This document shows, one piece after another, positions 1 through 11,571 of a DNA stretch of 64,000 nucleotides. Both the position numbers and the translations under genes were made by a program. The stretch covers positions 24,385,555 to 24,449,554 of the forward strand of contig OY756963.1 in the NCBI GenBank assembly GCA_963580455.1, read 5' to 3'. The DNA is from Euonymus europaeus (taxonomy: Eukaryota; Streptophyta; Magnoliopsida; Celastrales; Celastraceae). Within the stretch, counting starts at the first letter, position 1; each line of letters opens with the position of its first letter. Under the pieces are notes generated by a model, which did not search any database, was not told where the DNA came from, and saw only the letters and a list, made by a program, of their open reading frames with translations.

Positions 1-2108
1 AAATCGTTTAAAAAATAAAAGAAGCAGGAGCAGCTCGAGTTTGAAAAATCCCAGCCAAAGTACCACCAGACATAGATGTCCGTAATAGTATTCATATAGG
101 ACTGAACAATCAAACGAAAACAAGTTTCTGATACCCGTAACGGATAAATGGGTAACCCGTACAGCCCAATTGTTCAGGGCACCATCTCGGAGAAGTCCCA
201 GCCACTAACACCCGCATGTGTGTTGAGGGAGAGAACCTATACCCGAGGAGGTACTGTTCTCATGGGCTCAATAGATATTTACTGGAAAATCTCACTCCTT
301 GAGTTCAATGGTCTCTATAGAATAACCAAATTGATGAGTTAAGCGAATGCCCTCCTATTAACTCGCAACGTCAAAACCGTCTGGAAAATGATGTGACCAG
401 CACAATACAACTGAACCCTCATAGTCATGTATTAAACCTCCCAGTCCTATGCCTTCAACATCAACACAAACAGCACATTGAGCTTGAATCTTCCAGTCGA
501 CGGTCGGCTCCATAGGGCACGAGGCATAGGTTGCAGTTAAGTCTTATTTTTTTGCATTAACAAATACGTTCGATTACGTTGAAGGTCTTAATTAATAGTC
601 TTGAATTCACGACTCTCGACTCCTAAAAATATGAAGTTACTACTTCCTAGGAAAGCCCACAAAATGTCAGACACATGATAGAATTACAGTTATAGTCATG
701 AATTCACGTGTTTTTTTTTAACATGAAAATCATGACAACTAGTCATTATGGAGAGATGTGCATGCAAAGACCAAAGTTGATACAAAATGAAGAAGAAAAC
801 CCCACAAGCCTAACGTATCATTGCATTATTATTAACTTAAGCTTAACAACCATATTTTTTGTGGAACACCACTTTTAAAAGCTAATGCGATGGTGGAAGA
901 GAGGGGATGGTTTAAAAAACTTGATTGGTTTCCAACTTCAGATTAATTGGCCAAAAAAAAAATATGATGGGTTTGGGAGATTTGGCTTGGTAATGGAAAA
1001 AAACAAAAGGTTTTAGTTGGGATGATAAAATTGACTGTGCTAATTCTTTACAAATGTAGGTCAGTTATTTCAACGTTAGTTTCTTGCATGGGTCAAAGAC
1101 TCATGAGAGACGTTCTTCCTGCTTAGACTTTAGTCCAGTCTCAATAGCTTATCAGGAGAGTGTGGATTGCTTTGACGGTCCAATAATTCAGCTGGCCGAT
1201 AAAGGAGTTTCTACTTGCGTGTTATCAAAAAAACAATTGACATCGTAACAGTGTAGATAAATATTTTAATACAAAATATAAAAAGCTCTCTTCCAAACAA
1301 GATGTGATACAATCCAATCCCCCACGGCTCAAAAGCACATTAGTTCCGCAATTTCATTTTAGGCAACCGTGACGGTTTGTAGGGTTTCTTCAAGTATGGA
1401 AGAGAGGCCCACATGAAGGTGAACAGAAGAAGCCCATGGGCTAAATTTGTTATCGTGTCTTTTCTTCTTGTGATTGGGTCAATTCCTTATATGAGATTGG
1501 GCTGAGACATGAATGCTTAGCTCGGCCCAATGGTCTTGTAACAATCAAATTAGGTTGTTGGAGGCTACCAACTCAATCAATCGTTCATGCATAAAATATT
1601 TATGTTAAGAGGATAAACTTTTTTTTGTGCATTTATGAATATTCATCACATCCTCTTGTTTACTTTAGATAATGTAATTGGGAATATTGTGTACAAATTT
1701 TGATTATGGCTAGTTAGTAGTCCTTGAATGAAAGCACATTCGTTCTATATATGAGGGTCATTAGAACATCTATCATGTCGTCAGGTGAAAATTTATGTGT
1801 ACACGAAATTGATATTCTGAGTTTAGATTTATGTCAATTGTTCAAAAGATTAATTTGTGAACATCATTGTATCCTCGGTGTTACTGATAGATGAGTCTTA
1901 AAAGACACCAAGTACGGGTTATCTTCAATTGATTAACTTGAAGGAACTAATTATCTTTCAACTTCACTGAAACTAAAAAAACTTCTTAACTACTATTACA
2001 AAGCTTCAATTCTCAGTCCTTTTAACTGATGGATCGAAGCTCCAAAAAGTAGCTCATAAACCCACTCTAATTCAAAGTTATGATCACTATTACACTATAC
2101 TTATGCCT
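1..2108. other. Intergenic DNA, no gene seen
   Basis: I see no convincing exon or RNA gene here. Open frames are short, lack family motifs and do not join across plausible splice sites. The DNA is AT-rich and ends at the 3' side of the ERF gene. Confidence 0.6.
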
Positions 2109-2927
2109 TTAATTGTGATGACCACTACTATAATTATTAGTAGACCCACTAAATGTTGGTGGAACCAAAATAGAAGAAGACACCTTAAGCCTCTTGCTTC
2201 TTGAACCCGGATCGCCACCCAGATCACAACCACTCATAACATTCGAGCTACTCATCCAACCCATCATCTGATCCATATCCGACCCATCCGAGTCGAACCC
2301 GGGTTTCAAGAACCCAAGACAATCACTACTATCAGTTGAAAGCACACCTGAGCTCTCCCAATTACAAGATGTCTCATCCACCACAGGAGGCACAACAATA
2401 CTTGGCAACACAACTTTCTCAGTGCACTTCATATCCATTGAAGGATTTCTGTATTGGTTGCCCTTGAAGTCGAAAATACTAGCAAAAGTGAAGTGATCAC
2501 TCACTCTACTTTTTGTTGACTTGTTCTCCTTTGACCTTGCCATGATATTTTGTAAATTCTTGTTCAATTTAGCTTTCAACGAAGAAAAGCTAAGCCCATA
2601 TTGCTTCGCATCCGGTTCGCTCAGTGATGAACCGGATTGGACATTAGGGCTAGACGGCAGTGCAAAGTTGGTTCGGGCATGTTCTCCACGCAGTGTTCGA
2701 GCCGCTTCATCATAGGCTTGAGCCGCCTCTTCAGGTGTATCGTATGTGCCTAACCATAACCTAACGCTTTGAGATGAATCCTTAATTTCTGCCACCCATC
2801 TCCCCGAAGGTCGTTTTCGGACTCCAACGAATCTCCGAATCACCGGTTTGAGTGGTGGAATAGTGGTGGAAGTTGTGATGGTGGTGGCTGCAGTGGTGGT
2901 GGATTTTAGTATTTCGGTTATTGTCAT
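2109..2927 (-). CDS. AP2/ERF-family transcription factor
   Basis: This intronless gene encodes 272 residues with one AP2/ERF DNA-binding domain at about residues 32-89. The domain opens with [19 protein letters not shown], continues with the [19 protein letters not shown] block and ends in RTNFALP. These are the GCC-box-contacting beta sheet and amphipathic helix of single-AP2 ERFs. The [12 protein letters not shown] wording is closest in my memory to the RAP2.11/ERN type rather than to CRF or DREB types, but I cannot place the subgroup firmly. The N-terminus is a Thr-rich tract (residues 9-22). The rest is Ser-rich, with an acidic stretch near residues 200-225 that could activate transcription, and a basic SRSKRLK patch near residue 243 that may be a nuclear signal. 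Single-exon structure is normal for ERFs. The target genes are not visible from sequence. Confidence 0.93.
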   Translation of the reverse strand: MTITEILKSTTTAATTITTSTTIPPLKPVIRRFVGVRKRPSGRWVAEIKDSSQSVRLWLGTYDTPEEAAQAYDEAARTLRGEHARTNFALPSSPNVQSGSSLSEPDAKQYGLSFSSLKAKLNKNLQNIMARSKENKSTKSRVSDHFTFASIFDFKGNQYRNPSMDMKCTEKVVLPSIVVPPVVDETSCNWESSGVLSTDSSDCLGFLKPGFDSDGSDMDQMMGWMSSSNVMSGCDLGGDPGSRSKRLKVSSSILVPPTFSGSTNNYSSGHHN

Positions 2928-5900
2928 TTATAGTAAGCTAGCGATTTATTTGTTTTAGGGGTAGGAGAGGGAGTTTTAGTGTGGTGGGTGAGAATTGGTC
3001 TATGGCTTCATGTGAAGAAACACATAGGCATATGTGGCACTATTTATATATGATGAGAATCATCAAGTGGGAGAGTGTAGATCTGGATCTGTACATGAGG
3101 TCTAGTAATCGTTTGTTTTTATCACCTAATTTTGTTTATTAGTCTCTATCTCCAACCATGTACTTGTATAGTCCATCAGCTAATTGGCTTATTCTCCAAA
3201 GCTTAGGTCCGACTTAAGAGGGGATGGCTTAATTTGTTGAGTATTGAACCTCGCAGCAAATTATAGAGAAAAAAATATAGAACAATCAAATAGAAAATAG
3301 AAAAAGAACAAGAACTAGGAAACAAGAGATTTTACGTGTTTCGATAAGAGTGTCCAAGCTCACTAAGTGTATGACCTATTTTCACTACGTGCTCGACTAA
3401 TACGCTCCACTCTCCTCCATTTTATTGAGGTGCAAAATAATTTTTTTAATATGAGCTATTTTATTTAACATACTTGTGGCTTAGCTTGAATCAATTCTCG
3501 ACTTACAATTAAACAATTCTATTACCACGTTCTCTAATTCATGATCCATTGTAAGAGCTGCAAAGCCACCTCTCCGAGCCAAGCTATATGGCTCTCATCA
3601 TACAAAAGAGGGAAGTAGACAGAAGAAAGGCTATCCCTAATTTGTCATTTTGTAAATAAAGAAGGCATTTGCAATTTTAAACTCCAACGAGAAAATATAT
3701 ATATATATATATATATATTTTAATAAGGGTAGTGACGTGAGGTCACTTGTGGAATTTAGCAATTGGAGAATAGAATGATTGGTGGGCTCCACCATCTCCC
3801 TCGTACATTGTCTTTTGTGGTGTATTTATCTTCCCGACCATATTATTACTACCCACACGAATTGATCATCATTATTGTTAGTATAATAACCTTGCTTTTG
3901 TACTTAGACTCGTTAAACTTTTGTTTTATAACGTTAAACAAAACATTTTTTCTTTTTTTAATTTTTTTATTTATTTTAAGGATCAAAAGATTTGTCGTTG
4001 TATATATTGAGTACTGTGGTCCTTGTATTGGTACTTACTGTGGTCATCTTAGGGTTAGGGTTGCATTAGATTCCCATTTTGGTTCCTCTAGGGTGGAAAT
4101 GTAATATATCGTTGTTTAGTGAATGGATCTTTTGCACACTACACGTGTGGAATGACACGTGCTACGCGCCAACAAGTAGACCAATTGTACTTATATAGAC
4201 TGTATTGAGAAATGACTTTTGATAATCTGAATGTGGCTTGAACTTTTTATAAAAGATAGTGGGATCCAAAAGTGATTTTAGTATAGTTTTATTGGAGAAT
4301 ATATGAAGAAATAGAAGAGTAAATGCTTGACAAATATTGAGAGAGGAAAATGTATAAGAATTTATTTTTTACTGATATGAATGTATTAAAGAGATGTGTT
4401 TTGCTAATATCGATGAATGTGACGTGATTTTTTGTATAATAAAAATGAGACCCAATATGTAATTTTAATGGGTCAACAAAAATTTATCGTTGCATTTGCG
4501 CATTATACTTATTTTTAAAATTACACACAAACCCTCATTCACACTTTAAGGAAATAAATCTCATATCTCACTCCAACTAATGGGAATCCCCTAGAGATGA
4601 TTTTTATGCCTTAAAAATATTTTCTTTTAATTTGTTAAAAATTTATTTGTACATTAATTGATATTACGATATAGATATATTTTTTGTTTAAAACAAAAAT
4701 CGAATATTAAATGAAAAATATATGATAATTCATAACCGTTAGATATAAACCAAAAATAATTTTAAACATTTCTCGTTTAGTATTTTATTTTTGTGGGCAC
4801 ATTTAGGTCCCTTAATAATAATACCTAGGTGCAAGAAAAAACCTTGTTATATGAGGAAAATTGGAGCTTTTTCTTCTTCTTCTTTCACATATATCACATC
4901 ATTTGGGGGTGTCCAAGTGATGTGATATTTTATAACTCTTGAGAACAACGACATGGTGCACGCTCACCTGGTGATTTAACTTACCCACTCAGCTGTCCCT
5001 GTCGTTGTGTCGCATAACCTGCGACTTACATTCCACTGGCATTCCGAGGGCACGGGTCAGTGGACGGGCCCTTAGGTCCCGCCCCAACCTAAGTATGTGA
5101 TTGATTTACAGCCCCTGCTTCTTAGCTCTCACAAAACATACAAATTAATTTCTATAATTTAATCTATGATTCATTGATAATATCAGCATCTTTGTCTGCA
5201 TATTCTTGATTGATTTCAAGTGGACAATAGAGTTCAATTAATCTTCAATTGGGGACCATATTTTTAAAATTTTGTCAATTAATAATTGGGGTTTAAATAA
5301 TATAATACATGACTAGTCTCTAACATTAATCTACTTCTCAGAGGCTAAACACATAGAAACACAAAGCATGCTCCAAACATGATGGAAAAAGTTTATGGTC
5401 TATATTTGTTTTAACAATCCCATTAATTTATGCCAAGTTAATCAAAGTAATTGCTTTGCTTGCACATATTTGTTGCTTGACTTACAAGGTAAGAAAAGAG
5501 GTGGTGGTGTTTAAGAGAATTTTAACACACCCATAAGATTGAAGGATCTTATTATATATGCTTCAAATGTGAACTTTGATTGAAGTAATCAATTGAGTTG
5601 ATCCGTTCATCTTCAAAACAACATACCAAAGAGAATTTAGGAACTTCTATTAGGTCTCAAGTTGAACTGTAACGTTTCGTAGATGTGTTCGGGTCGATGA
5701 TAGTCTCGTTCAAACCTTGACCTAGCAATGAAGGATAATAAAAAGAAAAAAAGAGAGGAGAAAAACAGACTTAGCACTAAACAGAACATTAAGCTTTAAC
5801 CAACTAATCTTTCTGTTAACAATTTAACAGAAGTTCTAACGACTACTTATCTGCTAACAGATTACATTAAATGCTTTTGTGACACACGGGTTCTTCTCAG

Positions 5901-6263
5901 TCGGATATGTTTCTGGTGTAGAATTTAGTTCTTTCTATTCCAAAGAGATGCAGTGATGCAGAATTTGGTGACCAATGCACGTATATATGCAGAGTGCTAT
6001 AAGTAACACTGAATCAAGTCGAATGATGCCTAAATAAAATATCGGATATAAATTATGCTTTGTCTCTAAACATTTCAAGTTCTTACAAGTTTGTCACAAC
6101 AAATCAAATAAGTAAGAAGACGGATTTATGTACAGATCATGAGATGCGCAAAATATTCGATCCTACATGGCGATGCCTCAGAAGCTTTCAAGTAAATCAT
6201 GAAGGCTCGAACTATATGAACCGGTAGTAGGATGCAAATCAAGATGTTATTCTGTTTGTGTGC
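2928..6263. other. Intergenic DNA with old repeat debris
   Basis: About 3.3 kb without a supportable gene. It holds an (AT)12 microsatellite, a stretch near 3230-3440 resembling decayed plant repeat DNA, and a locally GC-rich patch near 4950-5110 that differs from its AT-rich surroundings. None of these shows terminal repeats or coding motifs that I can identify. Confidence 0.5.
3695..3718. repeat. (AT)12 microsatellite
   Basis: There are twelve uninterrupted AT dinucleotides in intergenic DNA. Confidence 0.95.
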
Positions 6264-7611
6264 CTATTGCCTTGTTTCTGGCTCTCTTGGATTAGGTTGT
6301 GTGTTTCCAGGAACGTCACGATGCACTTCGTCGCTCATATTTCCCTGTGAGCGCTCAGAACCAGGAAGCAACCATTGGCGAGAATGTTCAATTGGAGTTT
6401 CGGGGTTATCAGCAGATTGAGACACACTGAATGTTGCTTGTCTCACATGTTTAGTTTCCAAAGAGTGTTGTAGGGGGAAACGGCAGACTGGGCATGTCGA
6501 TTGTTTTCTCAGCCAGATATCTATACAAGAGACATGGAAATTGTGGCCACATTGGGGCATAATTCGCAGCACTTCTTTCTCTTGGTACTCCCCTAAACAT
6601 ATGGAGCACCTGCAGGAGAAAGATGTCAGAGACAGTTTTGACTAAAGTCAGACTGATTTAATCTGTTCCAATACCTTACTTTCTTGATCTCTCTAACTAT
6701 ATATAACAAAGCAGCATAACGCAATCAGATACACAAGATTTCACCAAGTTGAACAAGATTAAGATTGGGTCAAATGAGACTATTAGAGGAGGAATGTCTC
6801 CTTGATCAAGAGGGATAAATCTTGTGTGAAGTAAATGCCAGCAGAAGAAAGTTTGGTTGCACTGATGTAGCTAAATATAGCTGCAGGCTAAACTTACTGT
6901 GCATCCTCAATGGAACTGAATGCCTCTTGGTTGTATTTCATTGTGGGGATCCCAGCAACCAGAACCGGTTCAAGGCCATTAATTTGATGCTCTGGCTGCC
7001 AGACAAAGATCAAAACATGAATAATTCAAATCTCCAAACTAAAATGCCAGTGTTGTAACTTTTATCAGAGTAGACACAAAACCAATTCTTGCAAAGGTTT
7101 GGCATATTTACATTCTACATTGAATGACTCAAGCTTGACTCATTTCTCCACCTTTTTAGATATCTCAGTTTTGACACGAAAATAAAAAAACCAAACAGAA
7201 ACATCAAAGCCAAAATTTGAGGAAACAAATGACCATCAGTGAGCATCAAAAGCTTCAGTATGCATCAAAAGAATGGGTGGATGCTTCAATCCTTTCAACC
7301 ACATCTGGAAAAAAAATTAAGTGTAAATTGGATATTGGATTTAGTCAAATTTATCCGAGTGAACGCGACAGGATCATTGTGGCATTCTTTCAAGCATAAA
7401 GAACGCAAAACATGAACACAACACCACATGTAACTGGCGAAATCAAGGCTACCTGAACAGGATCGATCCTGGTATCAATCTCAAACGCTGGCCGTGACTC
7501 AGCCCCTCGAACTCTCCTACAGATTATTCTTGTGCAAACAAACACGATGAAAGTGGCACTCATTCCAAACCCAATAATAGTAGTAATCAAATTCATGCCG
7601 GAACCAAACAT
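6264..7611 (-). CDS. ATL-type RING-H2 E3 ubiquitin ligase (ATL58/ATL59-like)
   Basis: Three exons join in phase: 7611-7453, 6995-6898 and 6609-6264, giving 200 residues. Exon 1 encodes an N-terminal membrane segment at about residues 7-32, followed by a basic CRRVRG stop-transfer patch. Exon 2 carries the ATL 'GLD-like' block (INGLEPVLVAGIPTMKYN). Exon 3 completes a C3H2C3 RING-H2 finger: CSIC, then CGHNFH, then CIDIWLRKQSTCPVC, with the Pro before the third cysteine pair and the downstream Trp typical of ATLs. Such proteins sit in a membrane and recruit E2 enzymes to ubiquitylate substrates. Wording and exon layout match ATL58/ATL59 as I remember them. The C-terminal tail of about 60 residues is Ser/Pro/Glu-rich and probably disordered. 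The substrate is unknown. Confidence 0.9.
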
Positions 7612-10325
7612 GTCAATTTTTCCAAAGGCAATAGAAAAACTAGAAAATATCCAGCACCTAATACGATTTATTCCAAAGAGACCCAGATCAAGCTTTTACA
7701 GCAAATTGGACAAGTCCACCCAGAAAAACAAAAATTAGTCATATCGAGAAACAAGAACAAAATCAGGACCAACCCACAAGCTCCAAACAAGAAACTATGA
7801 TGGGAAACGGAGAACAAAGAATAGAATCAAACAGCCATATCAAGATCTTTCGAAAAAGGGCAAGATATTTAATGCCAAAACAGTAAAGGCCAAGCACAAA
7901 TACATAAAACTGCCCACTTAGAATCCTAATCGCTTTGGTTGGACTTAAAGTTAATTCCAAGGCAAAAAGTGGGGGCACTTGAATTGGATGCTGGGGATTA
8001 GAGAAGTTTTAGAAGGAAGAAGACACTTCGTTTTCTTGTTCCTTGGAATTTGCTATGTATCTCCGCGACAGGCAGGCCCCAGCTAAATTAAGTGCTTGAT
8101 ATGATCGGACGGTTGGGATTAAGGTAGGTAGTCAGTTTTGGCGGCAAAGCAGTCCAACAGTAAAAATTGGGAAACTATCAGATTATTGCGAGTCATTTGT
8201 GATCAGTGTTTCCAAGGTAGATAATCTCAATGGGTTGTTTCTTCATCTTTTCCTCCTAGATTTCTACTTTTGCCCGTTGCCGATAAGTCAACTGTCCTGA
8301 ACCCATTGGGTATTATATTGGCACCTGGAAAACGATTTGCTGTTATCTCTTCAACTTTGTGTCATGAATCATGATACAATGGACAAAGATAGATACTTTA
8401 TTTTATTTTTTAAAAGAAACTTATATATAATTCAAGGAGGAGAGGAAAAATTGAGAATTTGGGACTCTGACAAGGTAGTTGTTCTTTTTTATATATGGAT
8501 GATTATTTTAAAAAAAAATTAATTGTATTTCTTCAATAAATAAATTACCACAGCAAAGAAGGAAAGTTCTAAGTTGTGATGAGTCATGAGGGTGTGCCTA
8601 CCAAGTTTGAGATATCTTAATTCATTTAATTGAAAAAAAATTCTACCTTTAAAGAAACGTAATTTTTGAGTTTTTTTAACGATGGTGGTTGTCCTAAAAA
8701 TGATCGCAATAAGGATTTTTTTATTGCAGATGAGTATCTGCATTCTGCAGTGGTGTTGACAGCATACATCACTTGCTCTGCTTCCATCATGAACTCCAAA
8801 GTTCAAACCAAACAATGTTTGAATATATCCACTGTATCTTTACCCTTCACTGCTTGACATTTTATTAATCCCCACCAAGGCTGCATCATTAGCAAACCAA
8901 ATTGAACATTATTGTATTTGTCTGGAAAATCTATCATTTCTCACAAAATGTATTGAAAAGCAGCAGTGACTGGAACTACAGCACAGATGAGTCTATAGAC
9001 TAATCATGATGTTCAATGCTTAATCCTTGTTTCATGTAAGCAAATGCCCCTTACATTTGTATAGAAGTGCTTAAAGATAACCCTTTTATCTTTATTGTTC
9101 AAACCCCTCACGTTCCAGCTAATTATTTCCTTTGGAGTTCCTTATTTCAGCCCGCTGATATTTTGAAGGTATCAGAAATGCCCTTTGCCTTATTCTTCTT
9201 CTTCTCTAAGTTCTGTCTCCTTTCTATCTCTGCTAAGAGAGCAAGATCCTCATTATCTATGCAATAATAGGTAATTCCCAGAATTTTCCTCATATTCTGA
9301 AGCTTCTGAATTATCCACTTTGAGAGACTCTCCTCATTCGACAATCAATGCCCACCAACACTGTTAGAGGTAACTATAGCTAAAGGGACCGGAGCAAGAA
9401 CATCTCTTTCCCCAGGGACCATGATCTAACAGAATAAATTCCATTTATTTTGCAATTTATCATATTATTTATGATGAGGATGCAAGAAACCAAATATGCA
9501 ATAAATTGTTATGCCTATCAGCCTATGTGCTAGTTGCTACATAACTAGCAAAGTAGTTCAAATAGACCTTTCAACTTCCTAATTCTAACAGTGATGGAGA
9601 TTTCAAAATAGTACGAGGAAGAAAAACACAAAACTACAGGAAAAACGAGAAAGAAAAAGACAATAAGAGAGACAACAGAGAAAAAAGGATTATCAGATGT
9701 TTTGGTGAGATGTAAGCAGCTAAAACCTAAAAGCCACTAAATCTGCAGGCACCTATCTTACAACCTCAAACTACATATATTACTCTTTCTATATGGCAAA
9801 GGGTAAAAATCCTACTTTCAGGCACTCATTTTCAAAATATGCAAACAGTTTGAGTCAAACTGCAGTCTTTCTACATATACTGTAAAGAATCATTCGTTAA
9901 CACAAACAAAGCACTCAAAATAAACAAAACGCACAGACACCCTGGAATCGTCAACCAAAAAAACAGATCAGTTAGTCATCAGGTAATACCCACACAACTT
10001 AATCATCTCTGTTTATGCACTCAAAATCCCTTGCTTTATTGTTTGTAGAGTGACAAAAAGGATATTACATTAAGCATTCACCATTGCAGAATCTGACAAT
10101 AGAATCGATTCAGTTAATCATCATCAAACAATTTGAGTACAGCAAGCTTTAACTTTTAATGTAATCACAACTCCAAATAACCAATGCACCATGATTCAAA
10201 GCAAAAGCAATGAGAGAACGAATTTCAACAGTTGGTTTTCACAAGGAACAACAAAGAAGATCATGAATCCACTTCAGCTTCAATTGGCATGCAAATAAAC
10301 ACAAAAGAGAAACCAGAAACCTCGA
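7612..10325. other. Intergenic DNA with a LINE remnant
   Basis: No intact gene is seen. It contains the promoter side of the RING-H2 gene, a decayed LINE endonuclease fragment (listed separately) and AT-rich sequence leading to the 3' side of the EG16 gene. Confidence 0.5.
9010..9350 (-). mobile_element. Decayed LINE endonuclease fragment
   Basis: Read on the minus strand around 9080-9135, a frame gives EIISWNVRGLNNKDKR. This matches the start of plant L1-type apurinic endonucleases. About 80 bases further on, a broken frame gives ICLHETRIK, resembling the next endonuclease block (VCLQETK). Upstream (9147-9344) a Lys/Glu-rich frame resembles the linker ahead of that domain. The frames are interrupted and no ends or target duplications are visible, so this is an old fragment. 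Confidence 0.55.
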
Positions 10326-11327
10326 TCAAGAATCATAAGAACACACCATTGAAGTCGCAGCAGGCACATGAATGTCCTTATAGAGACAAACATAAGGTGC
10401 ATCACACCCCATGTAAGGCCCAGTCCACCTTCCTTCATCAATGTAGCTGGCATCCCAAACTGAAGCATACAAAAACATGGGTTTCTCGGGAAACGCCTCA
10501 CCCTCCCTCCTCTCTTCTCTTCTTATACCGTTGCCATCAATCAACCAATCAATCCAATTCGGCCTCCACCTAATGGTGTACTCATGAAAGCCATCAGAGC
10601 AATCAAAACCCAGATCATGAAATTGCTCTCTATTTCCAGTCCCTGCATCACAATTGTATTCAAGTCTGTGAATGGAGTCCTAAATATCCTACAAAAAGAG
10701 TAACAGATTCTGGTAGGTGTATAAAAAAAGAGAACTTGCATGACAACATTTGGACATATATCAACACCTATGAACACAGAAACCATTACCAAGACTTTAA
10801 CTTTAAAATGATCCTAAGTTCAGAGAAATATGCTTGTACAATTCAAATCCATAAAATTAAGGATGGAATTGAGAAGCAAAAAAACCAAGAACTACAGAAA
10901 CAAAAATGGTCAACTAGGAGGAGCATCTACTTTAAGATCAAAATGTGCAAATACATTACAGTCAACTGAAATGAATAGCCTGACCTGTGGTGTAATAATT
11001 GGTTTGTACTATGGTTTTATCCTTGCCTAGGAATTCAAAGTCGATCTCATCTTGGGATTTGTCCCCTTCAAGAGATGAGAGATAAAGATTGAAGTTGAGG
11101 CCACTGGTGTTGCCTTTAGGGCCCTGGATGAGAGAGCCAAAGGTGCCATACAGGAATGGAGTGGTGGTGCGCCACCGAGCGCCGCCACGGTGGTCGTATG
11201 TGACGGAAATAGAGTTGGAGACTGGGCAATGCGTGCATGCCTCCGGAGTGTAGTCTATTGCGATTTCTTTGAGTGGTTGAATCTCTTGGTGTTCGAGCGT
11301 CTCTGGGTGGAGTGCCGGATCAGCCAT
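10326..11327 (-). CDS. EG16: EG16-type GH16 endo-beta-glucanase (sister of XTH)
   Basis: Two exons, 11327-10985 and 10642-10326, join in phase to give 219 residues. The glycoside hydrolase family 16 catalytic motif DEIDFEFLG lies at residues 93-101 and contains the nucleophile Glu, the assisting Asp and the acid/base Glu. The second exon carries the conserved FHEYTIRW, WLIDG, PMFLYASVWDAS and GPYMGC-type segments. Unlike true XTHs there is no N-terminal signal peptide (MADPALHPETLEH) and no C-terminal XET extension. The length and these absences fit the EG16 clade characterised in poplar and grapevine, which hydrolyses xyloglucan and mixed-linkage or other beta-glucans. Lack of a signal peptide implies non-classical localisation. 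The start Met is the only in-frame choice before the conserved core. It is divergent from the kinase gene at 244 bp spacing. Arabidopsis, as far as I know, lacks EG16. Confidence 0.88.
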
Positions 11328-11571
11328 TGATAATTTTTTCTGTTGTGTACAAGAAGCTTGTGAAAGAAATATTTGAGTTTACGTTGTAAATGTTGACTTT
11401 TGCCAAACATCCTAAGTTCTATTTCAAGGATAAGATTAATTGGGATGAGGTTACGATATTCCGTTTCTCCAAACAATCCAGTTAAACCTTCGGCTTCCAG
11501 AAACAGAGCCAATGGTAGCGGGACACCCACAAGGCCAAACTAGTGAGAGATAGAGGACGGAGGAGGCACAC
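11328..11571. promoter_or_regulatory. Shared divergent promoter region
   Basis: Only 244 bp separate the start codons of the EG16 gene (-) and the fructosamine-kinase gene (+), so both promoters and 5' UTRs must share or overlap this interval. This is inferred from geometry; I do not see a clear TATA box assigned to either gene. Confidence 0.5.

Noticed and set aside
148..342. Open frame near the left edge
   Set aside because: No domain, no splice context, and composition like the surrounding intergenic DNA.
3763..4104. Open frame of 113 codons rich in Tyr, Ile and Leu
   Set aside because: Low-complexity AT-driven translation with no recognisable domain, no splice partners and no conserved start context.
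4940..5110. GC-rich island in AT-rich intergenic DNA, considered as an RNA gene or organelle insert
   Set aside because: It does not fold by eye into a tRNA and matches no organelle gene that I recognise.
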